Shown here in pieces: positions 45,033 through 52,716 of a DNA stretch of 64,000 nt (position 1 is its first letter; each line of letters starts with the position of its first letter). The notes below the pieces were generated by a model that worked only from the letters and a program-made list of their open reading frames with translations, was not told the DNA's origin and searched no databases. Source of the stretch: Ruminococcoides sp052118065 (GTDB lineage: Bacteria > Bacillota > Clostridia > Oscillospirales > Acutalibacteraceae); NCBI GenBank assembly GCA_052118065.1, contig JBQKHY010000002.1, forward strand, positions 124,001 through 188,000, given 5' to 3'. The position numbers and the translations under genes were made by a program.

Positions 45033-46079
45033 ATGTCAAAGGTAGAAATCAGAGATTTTGAAACAACTTCAAAAGGTGAAAATACTCACCTATATACTAT
45101 TGTTAATAATATAGGTGAAAGTGTAACAGTATGTGACTATGGTGCAACTATTGTATCCTTAATGATTAAGGATAAGGATGACAACTTAACTGATGTTGTA
45201 CTGGGCTATAAGCATATTGTAGATTACGAAAATAATGGTACTTATTTTGGTGGTACAATCGGCAGATGTTGTGGCAGAATTGCTAACGGCAAATTTACTT
45301 TAAAGGGCAAGGCCTATACTTTGCCTATTAACAATGGCAACAACCATCTTCATGGTGGCAATGTTGGTTTTAACCGAAAGCTATGGAATACTAAAATTGA
45401 AAATGACAGTGTTGTATTTACAATGACCAGTGCTGATGGTGAAGAGGGTTATCCCGGTAACCTAAAGGTAAAAGTAAAATATACCTTTGACAATGACAGT
45501 ACCTTAACAATAGAGTATAGTGCAGTTTCTGACAAAGATACTGTTTGTAATATGACAAACCATTCTTACTTTAACCTTAACGGTGACACCAGTGGAAGTG
45601 TTAGAAACCACCTACTAAAAGTAAACTCAAAAAGCTACATTCCTATTAACAAAAATTTAATTCCAACAGGTGAGATTACTCCTGCTAAGGGTAGTCCATT
45701 TGACTTTAGTGAATTTAAAGAAGTTGAAACTGCTCTAAACAGCAGTGATATACAGATTAGCCTTGCAAAGGGTATTGACCATATGTTTGTTCTAAATCAT
45801 AACGGTGATGACCTTGTACTTGCATCATCATTAATCGGTGAGAAAACCGGTATTAACCTAAAGTGCTACACAACACAGAAAGGTGTTCATATTTATTCAG
45901 CTAACTATGTTGATGTACCATTGACAGAAAGTAAACATAGCAAGGCATATAAAGAAAACTCAGGTATTTGCTTTGAAACTCAGGGTTTCCCTGATGCAGT
46001 AAATCAGGATATTTTCCCTACAACTGTTATTAAAGCAAATGAAAAGTATAAGCAAACAACTAAGTTTGTTTTTAATTGA
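45033..46079 (+). CDS. galM: aldose 1-epimerase (galactose mutarotase)
   Basis: GalM (348 residues) converts beta- to alpha-galactose for GalK. Seen: CDYGATIVSLMIKD, GGTIGRCCGRIANGKF, NNGNNHLHGG with the catalytic His, MTNHSYFNLNGD with the second His, and FETQGFPDAVNQ with the catalytic Glu. I chose ATG 45033, with AGGTGA upstream; the GTG at 45024 lies in that RBS. Last gene of the operon. Confidence 0.95.
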   Translation: MSKVEIRDFETTSKGENTHLYTIVNNIGESVTVCDYGATIVSLMIKDKDDNLTDVVLGYKHIVDYENNGTYFGGTIGRCCGRIANGKFTLKGKAYTLPINNGNNHLHGGNVGFNRKLWNTKIENDSVVFTMTSADGEEGYPGNLKVKVKYTFDNDSTLTIEYSAVSDKDTVCNMTNHSYFNLNGDTSGSVRNHLLKVNSKSYIPINKNLIPTGEITPAKGSPFDFSEFKEVETALNSSDIQISLAKGIDHMFVLNHNGDDLVLASSLIGEKTGINLKCYTTQKGVHIYSANYVDVPLTESKHSKAYKENSGICFETQGFPDAVNQDIFPTTVIKANEKYKQTTKFVFN

Positions 46080-46134
46080 TTTTAATTTCTGAGATTCTTC
46101 CTATATATAATAGAAAGATACTTAGAATTGATTT

Positions 46135-46166
46135 AATATATTTTGATTTTACCATCAAAATATATT
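46135..46166 (+). repeat. 13-bp perfect inverted repeat in the gal operon 3' region
   Basis: AATATATTTTGAT (46135-46147) pairs with 46154-46166, 6-base loop. No T-run. The 404-bp gap 46080-46483 holds this, two more hairpins and the next promoter, and no gene that I can see. Confidence 0.55.
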
Positions 46167-46179
46167 TATAAAGTGTGTT

Positions 46180-46199
46180 TATGAAAATTGATTTTCATA
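46180..46199 (+). repeat. 9-bp inverted repeat (TATGAAAAT / ATTTTCATA)
   Basis: A nearly loopless palindrome (46180-46188 with 46191-46199) between the first hairpin and the gal terminator. Confidence 0.5.
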
Positions 46200-46246
46200 G
46201 AATAAAATGCCCAACTCCTATTTATTTATATAACCCCTTGTAAAGA

Positions 46247-46279
46247 GAAATCCCCCAATTAATGGGGGATATTTCTTTT
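46247..46279 (+). terminator. gal operon terminator
   Basis: ATCCCCCA (46250-46257) with TGGGGGAT (46263-46270), 5-base loop, then ATTTCTTTT. Confidence 0.85.
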
Positions 46280-46393
46280 GTATGATTAGTTAAATACTTT
46301 TGGAAATATGTTTAAATAAGTATATTGATATTGTATATATTAAATAAAAATACTTAGAAAAAATATAGTGTTGCACAAAAAAAGTACCAAATT

Positions 46394-46422
46394 TTAGCTA
46401 TTTTTGCTCTATTATTTATAAT
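46394..46422 (+). promoter_or_regulatory. candidate promoter of the Ig-like secreted protein
   Basis: TTAGCT (46394-46399, weak), 17-bp spacer, TATAAT (46417-46422). Confidence 0.45.
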
Positions 46423-46435
46423 CTTAAAAGATTAT
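46418..46435. promoter_or_regulatory. 18-bp palindrome overlapping the -10 and start site
   Basis: ATAATCTT-AA-AAGATTAT: perfect 8-bp arms starting within the -10 box. Typical placement for a repressor site; the regulator is unknown. Confidence 0.45.
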
Positions 46436-46483
46436 AATATTTATATAAGAAAATTCTAATAATTTAAAATTGGAGGTAATTCT

Positions 46484-47737
46484 ATGAAAAAATTAATATC
46501 AATTACATTGGCTATTATGATGGTGTTTTCTACAATGGTTGTTGTAATGGCTGATGAAACAGGAAAAGATGTAACAAGTAAGTTTAGTGATAAGCTAAAG
46601 CAAAGATTAGCTGAAGCTACTGACACAGAAGAAATCTATGTTGATACTTGGTTTACCGATTTAGGTAGAGATGTTAGAACTTATAATACAGTTGACAAGA
46701 AAATTGTTGATGATATTTTAGGTGAAGGTCAATATAAATATTCTTACTACTGTATCGGTATTCCTAATGCTGATTTGTACTTAACTAAAGACCAAATTTA
46801 CAAACTTGCATCATCAGATGAAATTACAAGAATGTCAAGTTATCTATTAAGTGATTTAACTTACGGTGATGATGTTGATACTTCAAACAATGAAACACCA
46901 TACCAAACATTCTATAAGTTTATGGTAAGTAATGGCTACAAAAAAACAAGTGGTAATGCTGATTATGGCATTATTAACTTAGGCAAAATCGGCAACAACA
47001 CAATATTCTATGGTAGTGCTACAGGTGTTGCACCGGATATGTCAGCTAAAACAATGGACTTAGGTGATTATACATTTAAGTATCAAGAAATGTATCCTGA
47101 TGAATTAGGACTATTTGTTGTAAATAACGGTACAGTAAAGCCACTTCGTTATGCTTATGAAAATAACAACAGCAGTCTTGCAAAGGTCATTTCATTACTA
47201 AATAAAGTCGATAGTAAGAATGTAATCCATTTTACTGTTTACAAAGATGGTAAAAAGGTATATGACCCAACATCAGCAAAATTCTTAAGTTCAAAATATT
47301 CAGTAAAGTCAGGTGCTAATGTTACTGTTAAGTTGATTAACGGTACTGTAAAGAGCTATAAGGTATCTAATAGTAAAGTAGCTAAAGTTAACAGTAAGGG
47401 GGTTGTAACCGGTTTAAATAAGGGCAATACAACAGTTACTGCTATACTAACTAATGGCAAAAAACTTACTACTAAAATATCTGTAACTACTGCACCAAAA
47501 CTTTCAAAATCTATTGTTAATATTAAAAAGGGCAATAGCACAGTAGTTAGAGTACAAGGTAAAGTACCAAGCATTGCTATCAAGTGTACAGGTAACAAAA
47601 AGAATGTTATTGTATTTGTAGCAAAAGCAAAGGAAACAAATGAAATTTTCATTGTAGGTAAAAAGAAAGGTACTGCTAACTTAAAGGTAAAGGTTAATGG
47701 TGTTAAAACACTTAACCTAAAGGTAAATGTAAAGTAA
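46484..47737 (+). CDS. secreted Ig-like (BIG2) domain protein
   Basis: A 417-residue exported protein: signal peptide MKKLISITLAIMMVFSTMVVVMA truncated to the first 23 residues, an N-terminal domain of about 240 residues that I do not recognise (TWFTDLGRDVRTYNT...), then a BIG2-type Ig domain (about 270-345, SNSKVAKVNSKGVVTGLNKG) and a final Lys-rich beta domain (about 346-417). No anchor motif. RBS GGAGG. Its promoter overlaps a palindrome. Function unknown; probably surface associated. Confidence 0.78.
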   Translation: MKKLISITLAIMMVFSTMVVVMADETGKDVTSKFSDKLKQRLAEATDTEEIYVDTWFTDLGRDVRTYNTVDKKIVDDILGEGQYKYSYYCIGIPNADLYLTKDQIYKLASSDEITRMSSYLLSDLTYGDDVDTSNNETPYQTFYKFMVSNGYKKTSGNADYGIINLGKIGNNTIFYGSATGVAPDMSAKTMDLGDYTFKYQEMYPDELGLFVVNNGTVKPLRYAYENNNSSLAKVISLLNKVDSKNVIHFTVYKDGKKVYDPTSAKFLSSKYSVKSGANVTVKLINGTVKSYKVSNSKVAKVNSKGVVTGLNKGNTTVTAILTNGKKLTTKISVTTAPKLSKSIVNIKKGNSTVVRVQGKVPSIAIKCTGNKKNVIVFVAKAKETNEIFIVGKKKGTANLKVKVNGVKTLNLKVNVK

Positions 47738-47748
47738 ATCTATAAATC

Positions 47749-47781
47749 AAAAGTCACCTATCATTGGTAGGTGACTTTTTT
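47749..47781 (+). terminator. terminator after the Ig-like gene
   Basis: 12-bp perfect stem (47749-47760 with 47768-47779), 7-base loop, T6. Confidence 0.92.
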
Positions 47782-47814
47782 GTAAACATAAAGTAAAATC
47801 TGTACAAATAATGT

Positions 47815-47843
47815 TTGCATAAAGTATATATATATGTTAAAAT
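47815..47843 (+). promoter_or_regulatory. promoter of the DtxR-type regulator
   Basis: TTGCAT (47815-47820), 17-bp spacer, TAAAAT (47838-47843), 31 bp before the ATG. Confidence 0.6.
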
Positions 47844-47873
47844 ATATATAACCTTATTTTAGGAGGGTTATTT

Positions 47874-48257
47874 ATGCAACTAAAAGAATCAGGCGAAATG
47901 TATCTGGAATCAATATATGTACTTAGTAAGGATCATCCTTATGTTCGTTCTATAGATGTTGGTGAATACTTAGGTTACTCAAAGCCTAGTGTCAGTAGAG
48001 CAATGGGACTGCTGAAAGACGGTGGTTATGTTACTGCTAACAGTGACGGTCATCTTACTCTAACTGATTTAGGTAGGGAAGTAGCTGAGAAAACTTATGA
48101 AAGACATACTGTACTTACTGCATTGTTCAGAAAGCTAGGTGTTGATGAAAAAATCGCAGCAGCTGATGCTTGTAAGATTGAACATGTTATCAGTGATGAA
48201 ACATTTGCTGCAATAAAGCACCATGCAAAGAAAATGGAAAATATGGCTAACAAATAA
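47874..48257 (+). CDS. DtxR/MntR family metal-dependent repressor
   Basis: A 127-residue two-domain regulator: winged HTH (residues about 6-65; DVGEYLGYSKPSVSRAMGLL recognition region) and a dimerisation/metal domain (66-127), without the SH3 domain of DtxR. Candidate ligands: Met9, Glu12, His78, and Cys100-x-x-Glu103-His104. The Met plus CxxEH set matches the primary iron site of DtxR more than the Asp/Glu set of MntR, so Fe(II) sensing is my inference. RBS AGGAGGG. No transporter gene adjoins it. Confidence 0.88.
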   Translation: MQLKESGEMYLESIYVLSKDHPYVRSIDVGEYLGYSKPSVSRAMGLLKDGGYVTANSDGHLTLTDLGREVAEKTYERHTVLTALFRKLGVDEKIAAADACKIEHVISDETFAAIKHHAKKMENMANK

Positions 48258-48269
48258 TTGATTTTTATT

Positions 48270-48329
48270 ATTTTGCAAATTTAAGGACTTTTTTAAGTCC
48301 TTATTTTTTTGCCCAAAAATTTGCAAAAT
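48270..48329 (+). repeat. 13-bp inverted repeat enclosing a terminator hairpin
   Basis: ATTTTGCAAATTT (48270-48282) and its exact reverse complement (48317-48329) flank the terminator hairpin. Each arm contains the self-complementary ATTTGCAAAT, and a related AAATTTGCATTT follows at 48339-48350. Confidence 0.55.
48282..48310 (+). terminator. terminator after the DtxR-type gene
   Basis: 9-bp stem (48282-48290 with 48295-48303), T4 loop, T7 run. Confidence 0.88.
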
Positions 48330-48521
48330 AAAAAACAAAATTTGCATTTAATATTTTGTTTATATACTCATACAATACTATTGCAACAAGAAATTGTTGC
48401 TTAAAAATATAGAGAGAAAAAGAAACAACATTCAGTATTCTTCCACTATAAGAATAAATTATTCATAGAATAAATGAAGAATTCTTATGGTGAATATGCT
48501 GAGAAGAAAGGAAAAATTTAT

Positions 48522-48719
48522 ATGTCAAACTCAAATAACAAGATTAATGTACCGGAAGCAAAGGCTGCCCTTAATAAGCTAAAGATGGAGGCTGCATCAG
48601 AAGTAGGTGTTAACCTAAAGGACGGTTACAACGGTGACCTAACATCCCGTCAGGCAGGTCAGATCGGTGGTAATATGGTTAAGAAAATGATTGAAAGCTA
48701 CGAAAACGCAGTTAAATAA
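48522..48719 (+). CDS. alpha/beta-type small acid-soluble spore protein (SASP)
   Basis: A 65-residue DNA-binding spore protein. The family core is clear: VPEAKAALNKLKMEAASEVGVNL with the Gpr protease site (ME/AASEVGV), then TSRQAGQIGGNMVKKMIE, the second conserved helix. SASPs coat DNA in the dormant spore and feed outgrowth. I chose ATG 48522, which has AAAGGA upstream, over the longer frame at 48474. Expected to be sigma-G controlled; no convincing sigma-G promoter was found. Shows that the organism or its recent ancestor sporulates. Confidence 0.93.
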   Translation: MSNSNNKINVPEAKAALNKLKMEAASEVGVNLKDGYNGDLTSRQAGQIGGNMVKKMIESYENAVK

Positions 48720-48797
48720 TCAGCAGAAATTTCAACTATAAAGAATTAATTTCACTATAGCTTATAAACTATAATGAAAATAAATCATCCGTAAAAT

Positions 48798-48823
48798 AAG
48801 GGGCAGTGAATACACTGCCCCTT
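48798..48823. terminator. shared hairpin between the SASP gene and the antisense pseudogene
   Basis: 11-bp perfect stem (48798-48808 with 48813-48823), AATA loop. The T-rich flank is better on the minus strand (TTATTTTACGG), so it fits best as terminator of the leftward gene and may also end the SASP transcript. Confidence 0.7.
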
Positions 48824-48830
48824 AGAGTTG

Positions 48831-49286
48831 TTATAAAGATTCTTGTTCTTCTTTTTTATCTATATAATTCCCTACTTGTTTACGCATATAAATAATTAGA
48901 AGAATGATAGTTGGTATATTTGTAATGAAAAGAAATTCCCCTAAAAACATATACCATTCCTTAGTCCTTTCAATTTCTGTTTCTTCGAGAACTGAGGATT
49001 TTGAGTCAAGAGAATTAACAAATTCTTTTTATCATTTTTGTTTTGGAAGATATGCTGACTTTGTGAATTATCTTTCTCAACAGTAACTGAATAATAGTGA
49101 CTGCCATTTGTAAAGCCATCCGAGATTAGGTTGGTAATTGCCGGTTGGGAAACTATAATGCCTATTGAACCGATAAAGCAAATAAGTGGCAATAGTAAAC
49201 CAAGTAACTTTTTTCTTTCCTAAGAACATACATTGAATAACTATAAAAGCTATTGCAATAACTAACATAATAATTTGTAATACCAT
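48831..49286 (-). pseudogene. three-helix membrane protein broken by two compensating frameshifts
   Basis: On the minus strand the frame starts MVLQIIMLVIAIAFIVIQCMF (helix 1), shifts at the T6 run 49209-49214 into a frame reading LLGLLLPLICFIGSIGIIV (helix 2) and a soluble segment to NKNDKK, then shifts back at the T5 run 49026-49030 into EFVNSLDSKSSVLEETEIER, helix 3 (FLFITNIPTIILLIIYM) and the stop at 48831. Removing one base from the first run and adding one to the second gives a single ORF of about 151 residues with coherent topology. It is either a pseudogene or two homopolymer sequencing errors. I do not recognise the family. Confidence 0.75.
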
Positions 49287-49502
49287 TTCTTGCTTCTCTT
49301 TTTAAATATGGTTTTAATCATATAAAATGAAACATATTTTGTCAAATATCTAAAAATTAACATTGTTTATACTATTATTTAATTAATAAATTTGGTATTG
49401 TTTTTTAGTTTTGATTGTAAGTTAATGATAGGTTGAAAAAATAATTTATCAAATTAATCTTAACTCCACAGATAAAATTAAAAATTTAATTTATAACTTT
49501 CC

Positions 49503-49531
49503 TTGTATTTTCTATAAAAAAACAGTATAAT
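49503..49531 (+). promoter_or_regulatory. promoter of the membrane protein-pyr region
   Basis: TTGTAT (49503-49508), 17-bp spacer, TATAAT (49526-49531), 45 bp before the ATG. The rest of 49287-49502 is AT-rich with no gene. Confidence 0.65.
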
Positions 49532-49576
49532 GGTAATGTGTATATTAGTATATTGGATTTCTATGGAGGAAAATAT

Positions 49577-50689
49577 ATGAAAAATAAGGGAACGAAAAGA
49601 CTATTATCACTAGTTATAATGGTGATAATTATGATTTCTACTACATTAATAACAGTTTCCGCAGACACAGTTAGAGATTATAAGATTCAGGAAATCGGAC
49701 TGAAAATCAGCCTTCCTGCTTATATGAATGTTATTACAAGAGAAACATCAACTAATGATGAAGTTTATGAAAAGTACGGTACAAGTGGTAAGGACTTAAC
49801 TGACCTTGATATGTACCTTGTAGCTTATTCTGCTGATGCAACACAGACACTTACTGTTACTGTTACAGAGGATAAGAATAGTAAAAAAGTAAATAACTAC
49901 AATACTTTAAGTGAAAGTCAGCTAAACACAATTAAAAATTCTTATCAAAAGGATGAGGATTGTGAAAGTTGTTCTATTGAAAATTATAACAATCTTGTTT
50001 ATTTCACTTCTATGATTCAGTCAAAAATCAACAACAGTACCGATGCTGAGGTTACTTACTCAATGCAAGGTGATACACTGGTTGACGGTAAATATTATCA
50101 TTTTAACTTGGTTTCTGCTGATGGTGCAGTCAGTGATGACGATAAAGACCTTTTAACTTCTGTTCTTGAATCTGCAACATATGATAGTGAACAGGGCTTT
50201 TGGGATGCTAACATTATTACATTTGTTTGTATTGTTGGTGGTGTCTTAGTATTACTGATTATCTTTGTCATTATTATTAGTCACAGAAGAAAGAAAAAGT
50301 TAAAAAGAAGACTAAGAGAAATTGATGAAGAAATCCATAATAACGACAGAAAGAGAAATAGAGAAAGAGACAGAGCTAGAAAAAATCGCCATACTGCTAC
50401 AGGTGCAAACAGACCTGATGCTTTCTTTGATGGTGTAGATGGCTATGAAACTTCTGAAAATATGGATAAAATCGAGAGAGATTTGATCCGTGAGGCTCAT
50501 AGAAATGTAGAGAACCTAACTGAAGAACCAAAGAACACTAGTACGGATAAAGTAGATTATAGTGATTTCTTTGAAGAATATGAGAATACTAAAAATAACA
50601 GAACTAGCCAAAGACCTCCTAGAAGAGAAAATTCTAGAAGAAACAAGAAGAATAAACGCTCTAAGGGTAGTTCCAGAAGAAAATTTTAA
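49577..50689 (+). CDS. single-pass membrane protein with signal peptide and basic cytoplasmic tail, unknown family
   Basis: A 370-residue protein I do not recognise. Signal peptide (residues 1-30, core LLSLVIMVIIMISTTLITV), an extracytoplasmic alpha/beta domain of about 180 residues (DYKIQEIGLKISLPAYMNVI onwards, including CESC at the centre), a membrane helix near 213-235, and a highly charged cytoplasmic tail with an Arg/Lys/Glu coiled coil (RRLREIDEEIHNNDRKRNRERD) and a basic C-terminus. ATG 49577 has GGAGG 7 bp upstream. The stop is 2 bp before pyrC, so the two are probably co-transcribed. Type I topology suggests a sensor or anchoring role. Confidence 0.75.
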   Translation: MKNKGTKRLLSLVIMVIIMISTTLITVSADTVRDYKIQEIGLKISLPAYMNVITRETSTNDEVYEKYGTSGKDLTDLDMYLVAYSADATQTLTVTVTEDKNSKKVNNYNTLSESQLNTIKNSYQKDEDCESCSIENYNNLVYFTSMIQSKINNSTDAEVTYSMQGDTLVDGKYYHFNLVSADGAVSDDDKDLLTSVLESATYDSEQGFWDANIITFVCIVGGVLVLLIIFVIIISHRRKKKLKRRLREIDEEIHNNDRKRNRERDRARKNRHTATGANRPDAFFDGVDGYETSENMDKIERDLIREAHRNVENLTEEPKNTSTDKVDYSDFFEEYENTKNNRTSQRPPRRENSRRNKKNKRSKGSSRRKF

Positions 50690-50691
50690 GG

Positions 50692-51969
50692 GTGATTTTT
50701 ATTAACAGATTGATTATCGAGAATGTTCGTATCATTTCTCCGGAAGAACAAAGAGATGAGATTGCTAATCTATATATAAATAACGGTAGAATAGCAGAAC
50801 CATTTAGAAAAACAGAACAAGACACAGTAATTGACGGTACAGGTCTTGTAGCAATGCCCGGTCTTGTTGACCTTCATGTTCACCTTCGTGATCCGGGTCA
50901 AGAAGAAAAAGAAGACATTATTACCGGTACTAATGCAGCAGCAGCCGGTGGTGTTACAAGCTTACTTTGTATGCCAAACACTAACCCAACTATTGATAAT
51001 GCCGGTGTAATCAGCTACATTAAAGAAAAAGCAAAGAACTGTAAATCAAGAGTTTATATTGCCGGTTCAATTACAATGGGTCTTGAGGGTAAAAAGCCTA
51101 CTGATTTAAAGGCACTTAGAAAAGCAGGTGCAATCGGTCTTTCTGATGATGGCAGACCTGTTCTTGATCCTGAAATTATGGCAGAGGCTATGAAGAAAGC
51201 CCCTGAACTTGGTATGACAGTTGTTGCTCATTGCGAAGACCTTGAACTTGCTGACGGTGGCAAGATTAATAAAGGAAAAATGTCTGAAAAGCTAGGAGTT
51301 AAGGGTATTCCTGCCGAAGCTGAAGATAAAGGTACAAAGAGAGAAATTAACTTAGCTAAAGAAAATAATGTACCGATTCACATTTGTCATGTAAGTACAA
51401 AAACTTCTGTACAAATGATTAGAGAGGCTAAGGAAGCCGGTGTTAAGGTTACTGCCGAAACAGCACCACATTACTTTACTTTAACAGAAGATGTTCTTGA
51501 GAAAAGGGATGCCGACTACAGAATGAATCCACCTCTAAGAACAGAAGAAGATAGATTGGCAATTATAGAAGGTCTTGCTGATGGTACACTTGATTGTATT
51601 GCAACAGACCATGCACCTCATACAGAAGAGGATAAAAAAGATTTTGAAAAAGCACCTAATGGCTCTATCGGTATGGAAACTTCATTAGCAGCAGCATTAA
51701 CAATGCTATACCATAATGGAGATTTTTCTCTACTTGATATTGCAAAGCTAATGAGTACAGCACCTGCAAAGATTCTAAAAATCAATGCCGGTTCTCTAAA
51801 GACAGGTGCTTTGGCTGATATTGCCCTTGTAGATGTTGATAAGGAATGGATTGTTGACAGAGATAAGCTACATGGTAAAAGTAAGAATACACCTTTCAAG
51901 GGTATGAAAATGAAAGGTAAGGTTGTAAAGACTATCCTTGAAGGCAAGGTAGTTTTTGAAGAAGACTGA
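50692..51969 (+). CDS. pyrC: dihydroorotase
   Basis: PyrC (425 residues, class I) cyclises carbamoyl aspartate to dihydroorotate. Zinc ligands are visible in DLHVHLRDPGQEEKED and the later VVAHCEDLELADGG, IHICHVST and CIATDHAPHTEEDK segments. The start is uncertain: GTG 50692 has no separate RBS, because AAGGGTGA overlaps it. A TTG at 50710, or even ATT 50701, would be better spaced. The next steps pyrE and pyrF follow; pyrB, carAB and pyrD are not here. Confidence 0.95.
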   Translation: MIFINRLIIENVRIISPEEQRDEIANLYINNGRIAEPFRKTEQDTVIDGTGLVAMPGLVDLHVHLRDPGQEEKEDIITGTNAAAAGGVTSLLCMPNTNPTIDNAGVISYIKEKAKNCKSRVYIAGSITMGLEGKKPTDLKALRKAGAIGLSDDGRPVLDPEIMAEAMKKAPELGMTVVAHCEDLELADGGKINKGKMSEKLGVKGIPAEAEDKGTKREINLAKENNVPIHICHVSTKTSVQMIREAKEAGVKVTAETAPHYFTLTEDVLEKRDADYRMNPPLRTEEDRLAIIEGLADGTLDCIATDHAPHTEEDKKDFEKAPNGSIGMETSLAAALTMLYHNGDFSLLDIAKLMSTAPAKILKINAGSLKTGALADIALVDVDKEWIVDRDKLHGKSKNTPFKGMKMKGKVVKTILEGKVVFEED

Positions 51970-52035
51970 TTGTATAATTAGTTTCATATAAATTAGTTAT
52001 TAATAAGTTTAAAATATATTAAAAGGAGTAAAAAA

Positions 52036-52701
52036 ATGGGTAATGGACTTACTTACAAAGAAGAATTTATTAAATTTATGGTAAATGGTGGTATTCTTCG
52101 TTTCGGGGAATTCACTCTAAAGAGTGGTAGATTGTCGCCATACTTCATTAATACAGGCAACTACAAGTCTGGCTCTCAGATTTCCAAACTTGGTGAATTC
52201 TATGCTGAATGTATTATGGATAACAACATTAAAGGTGATGCTATCTTTGGTCCAGCCTATAAGGGTATTCCTCTTGCAATTGCAACAGGCATTATCCTTA
52301 ACAACAAATTCGGTGTTGATATGAACTATTGCTTTGATAGAAAAGAAGTCAAGGACCACGGTGAAGGTGGTATGATTATCGGCTATCAGTTTGGCGAAAA
52401 TGACACACTTGTATTTGTTGATGATGTTATTACTTCCGGTAAAGCACTAAGAGAATCAATGGAAAAAATCAAGGGTATTTGTAACGCAAATGTTAAGGAT
52501 ATGGTTATTTCTGTTGATAGAATGGAAATAGGTAAGGGTGGCAAAAAGTCTGCCGTTCAAGAAGTGGAAGAAGAATTTGGTATCAAAGTTCACTCTGTAG
52601 TTACAATGGACGATATTATCAAGGCTATTGAAGATGGCGTTGTTGAAGGTAAAGAACACCTAGACGCTATGAAGAAGTACAGAGAAACTTATGGTGTTTA
52701 A
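52036..52701 (+). CDS. pyrE: orotate phosphoribosyltransferase
   Basis: PyrE (221 residues) makes OMP from orotate and PRPP. FGEFTLKSGRLSPYFINTG N-terminus, FGPAYKGIPLA, FDRKEVKDHGEGG and the PRPP loop LVFVDDVITSGKALRE. RBS AAAAGGAG. 66 bp after pyrC and 15 bp before pyrF. Confidence 0.96.
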   Translation: MGNGLTYKEEFIKFMVNGGILRFGEFTLKSGRLSPYFINTGNYKSGSQISKLGEFYAECIMDNNIKGDAIFGPAYKGIPLAIATGIILNNKFGVDMNYCFDRKEVKDHGEGGMIIGYQFGENDTLVFVDDVITSGKALRESMEKIKGICNANVKDMVISVDRMEIGKGGKKSAVQEVEEEFGIKVHSVVTMDDIIKAIEDGVVEGKEHLDAMKKYRETYGV

Positions 52702-52716
52702 GAAGGAGAATTTATT

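Noticed and set aside
48270..48329. Insertion sequence or MITE ends
   Set aside because: No transposase, no target-site duplication seen, and the inner part is a normal terminator; kept only as a repeat.
48343..48375. Sigma-G-like pair TGCATT ... CATACAA upstream of the SASP gene
   Set aside because: The spacing is 20 bp, longer than usual for sigma-G, so I do not call it a promoter.
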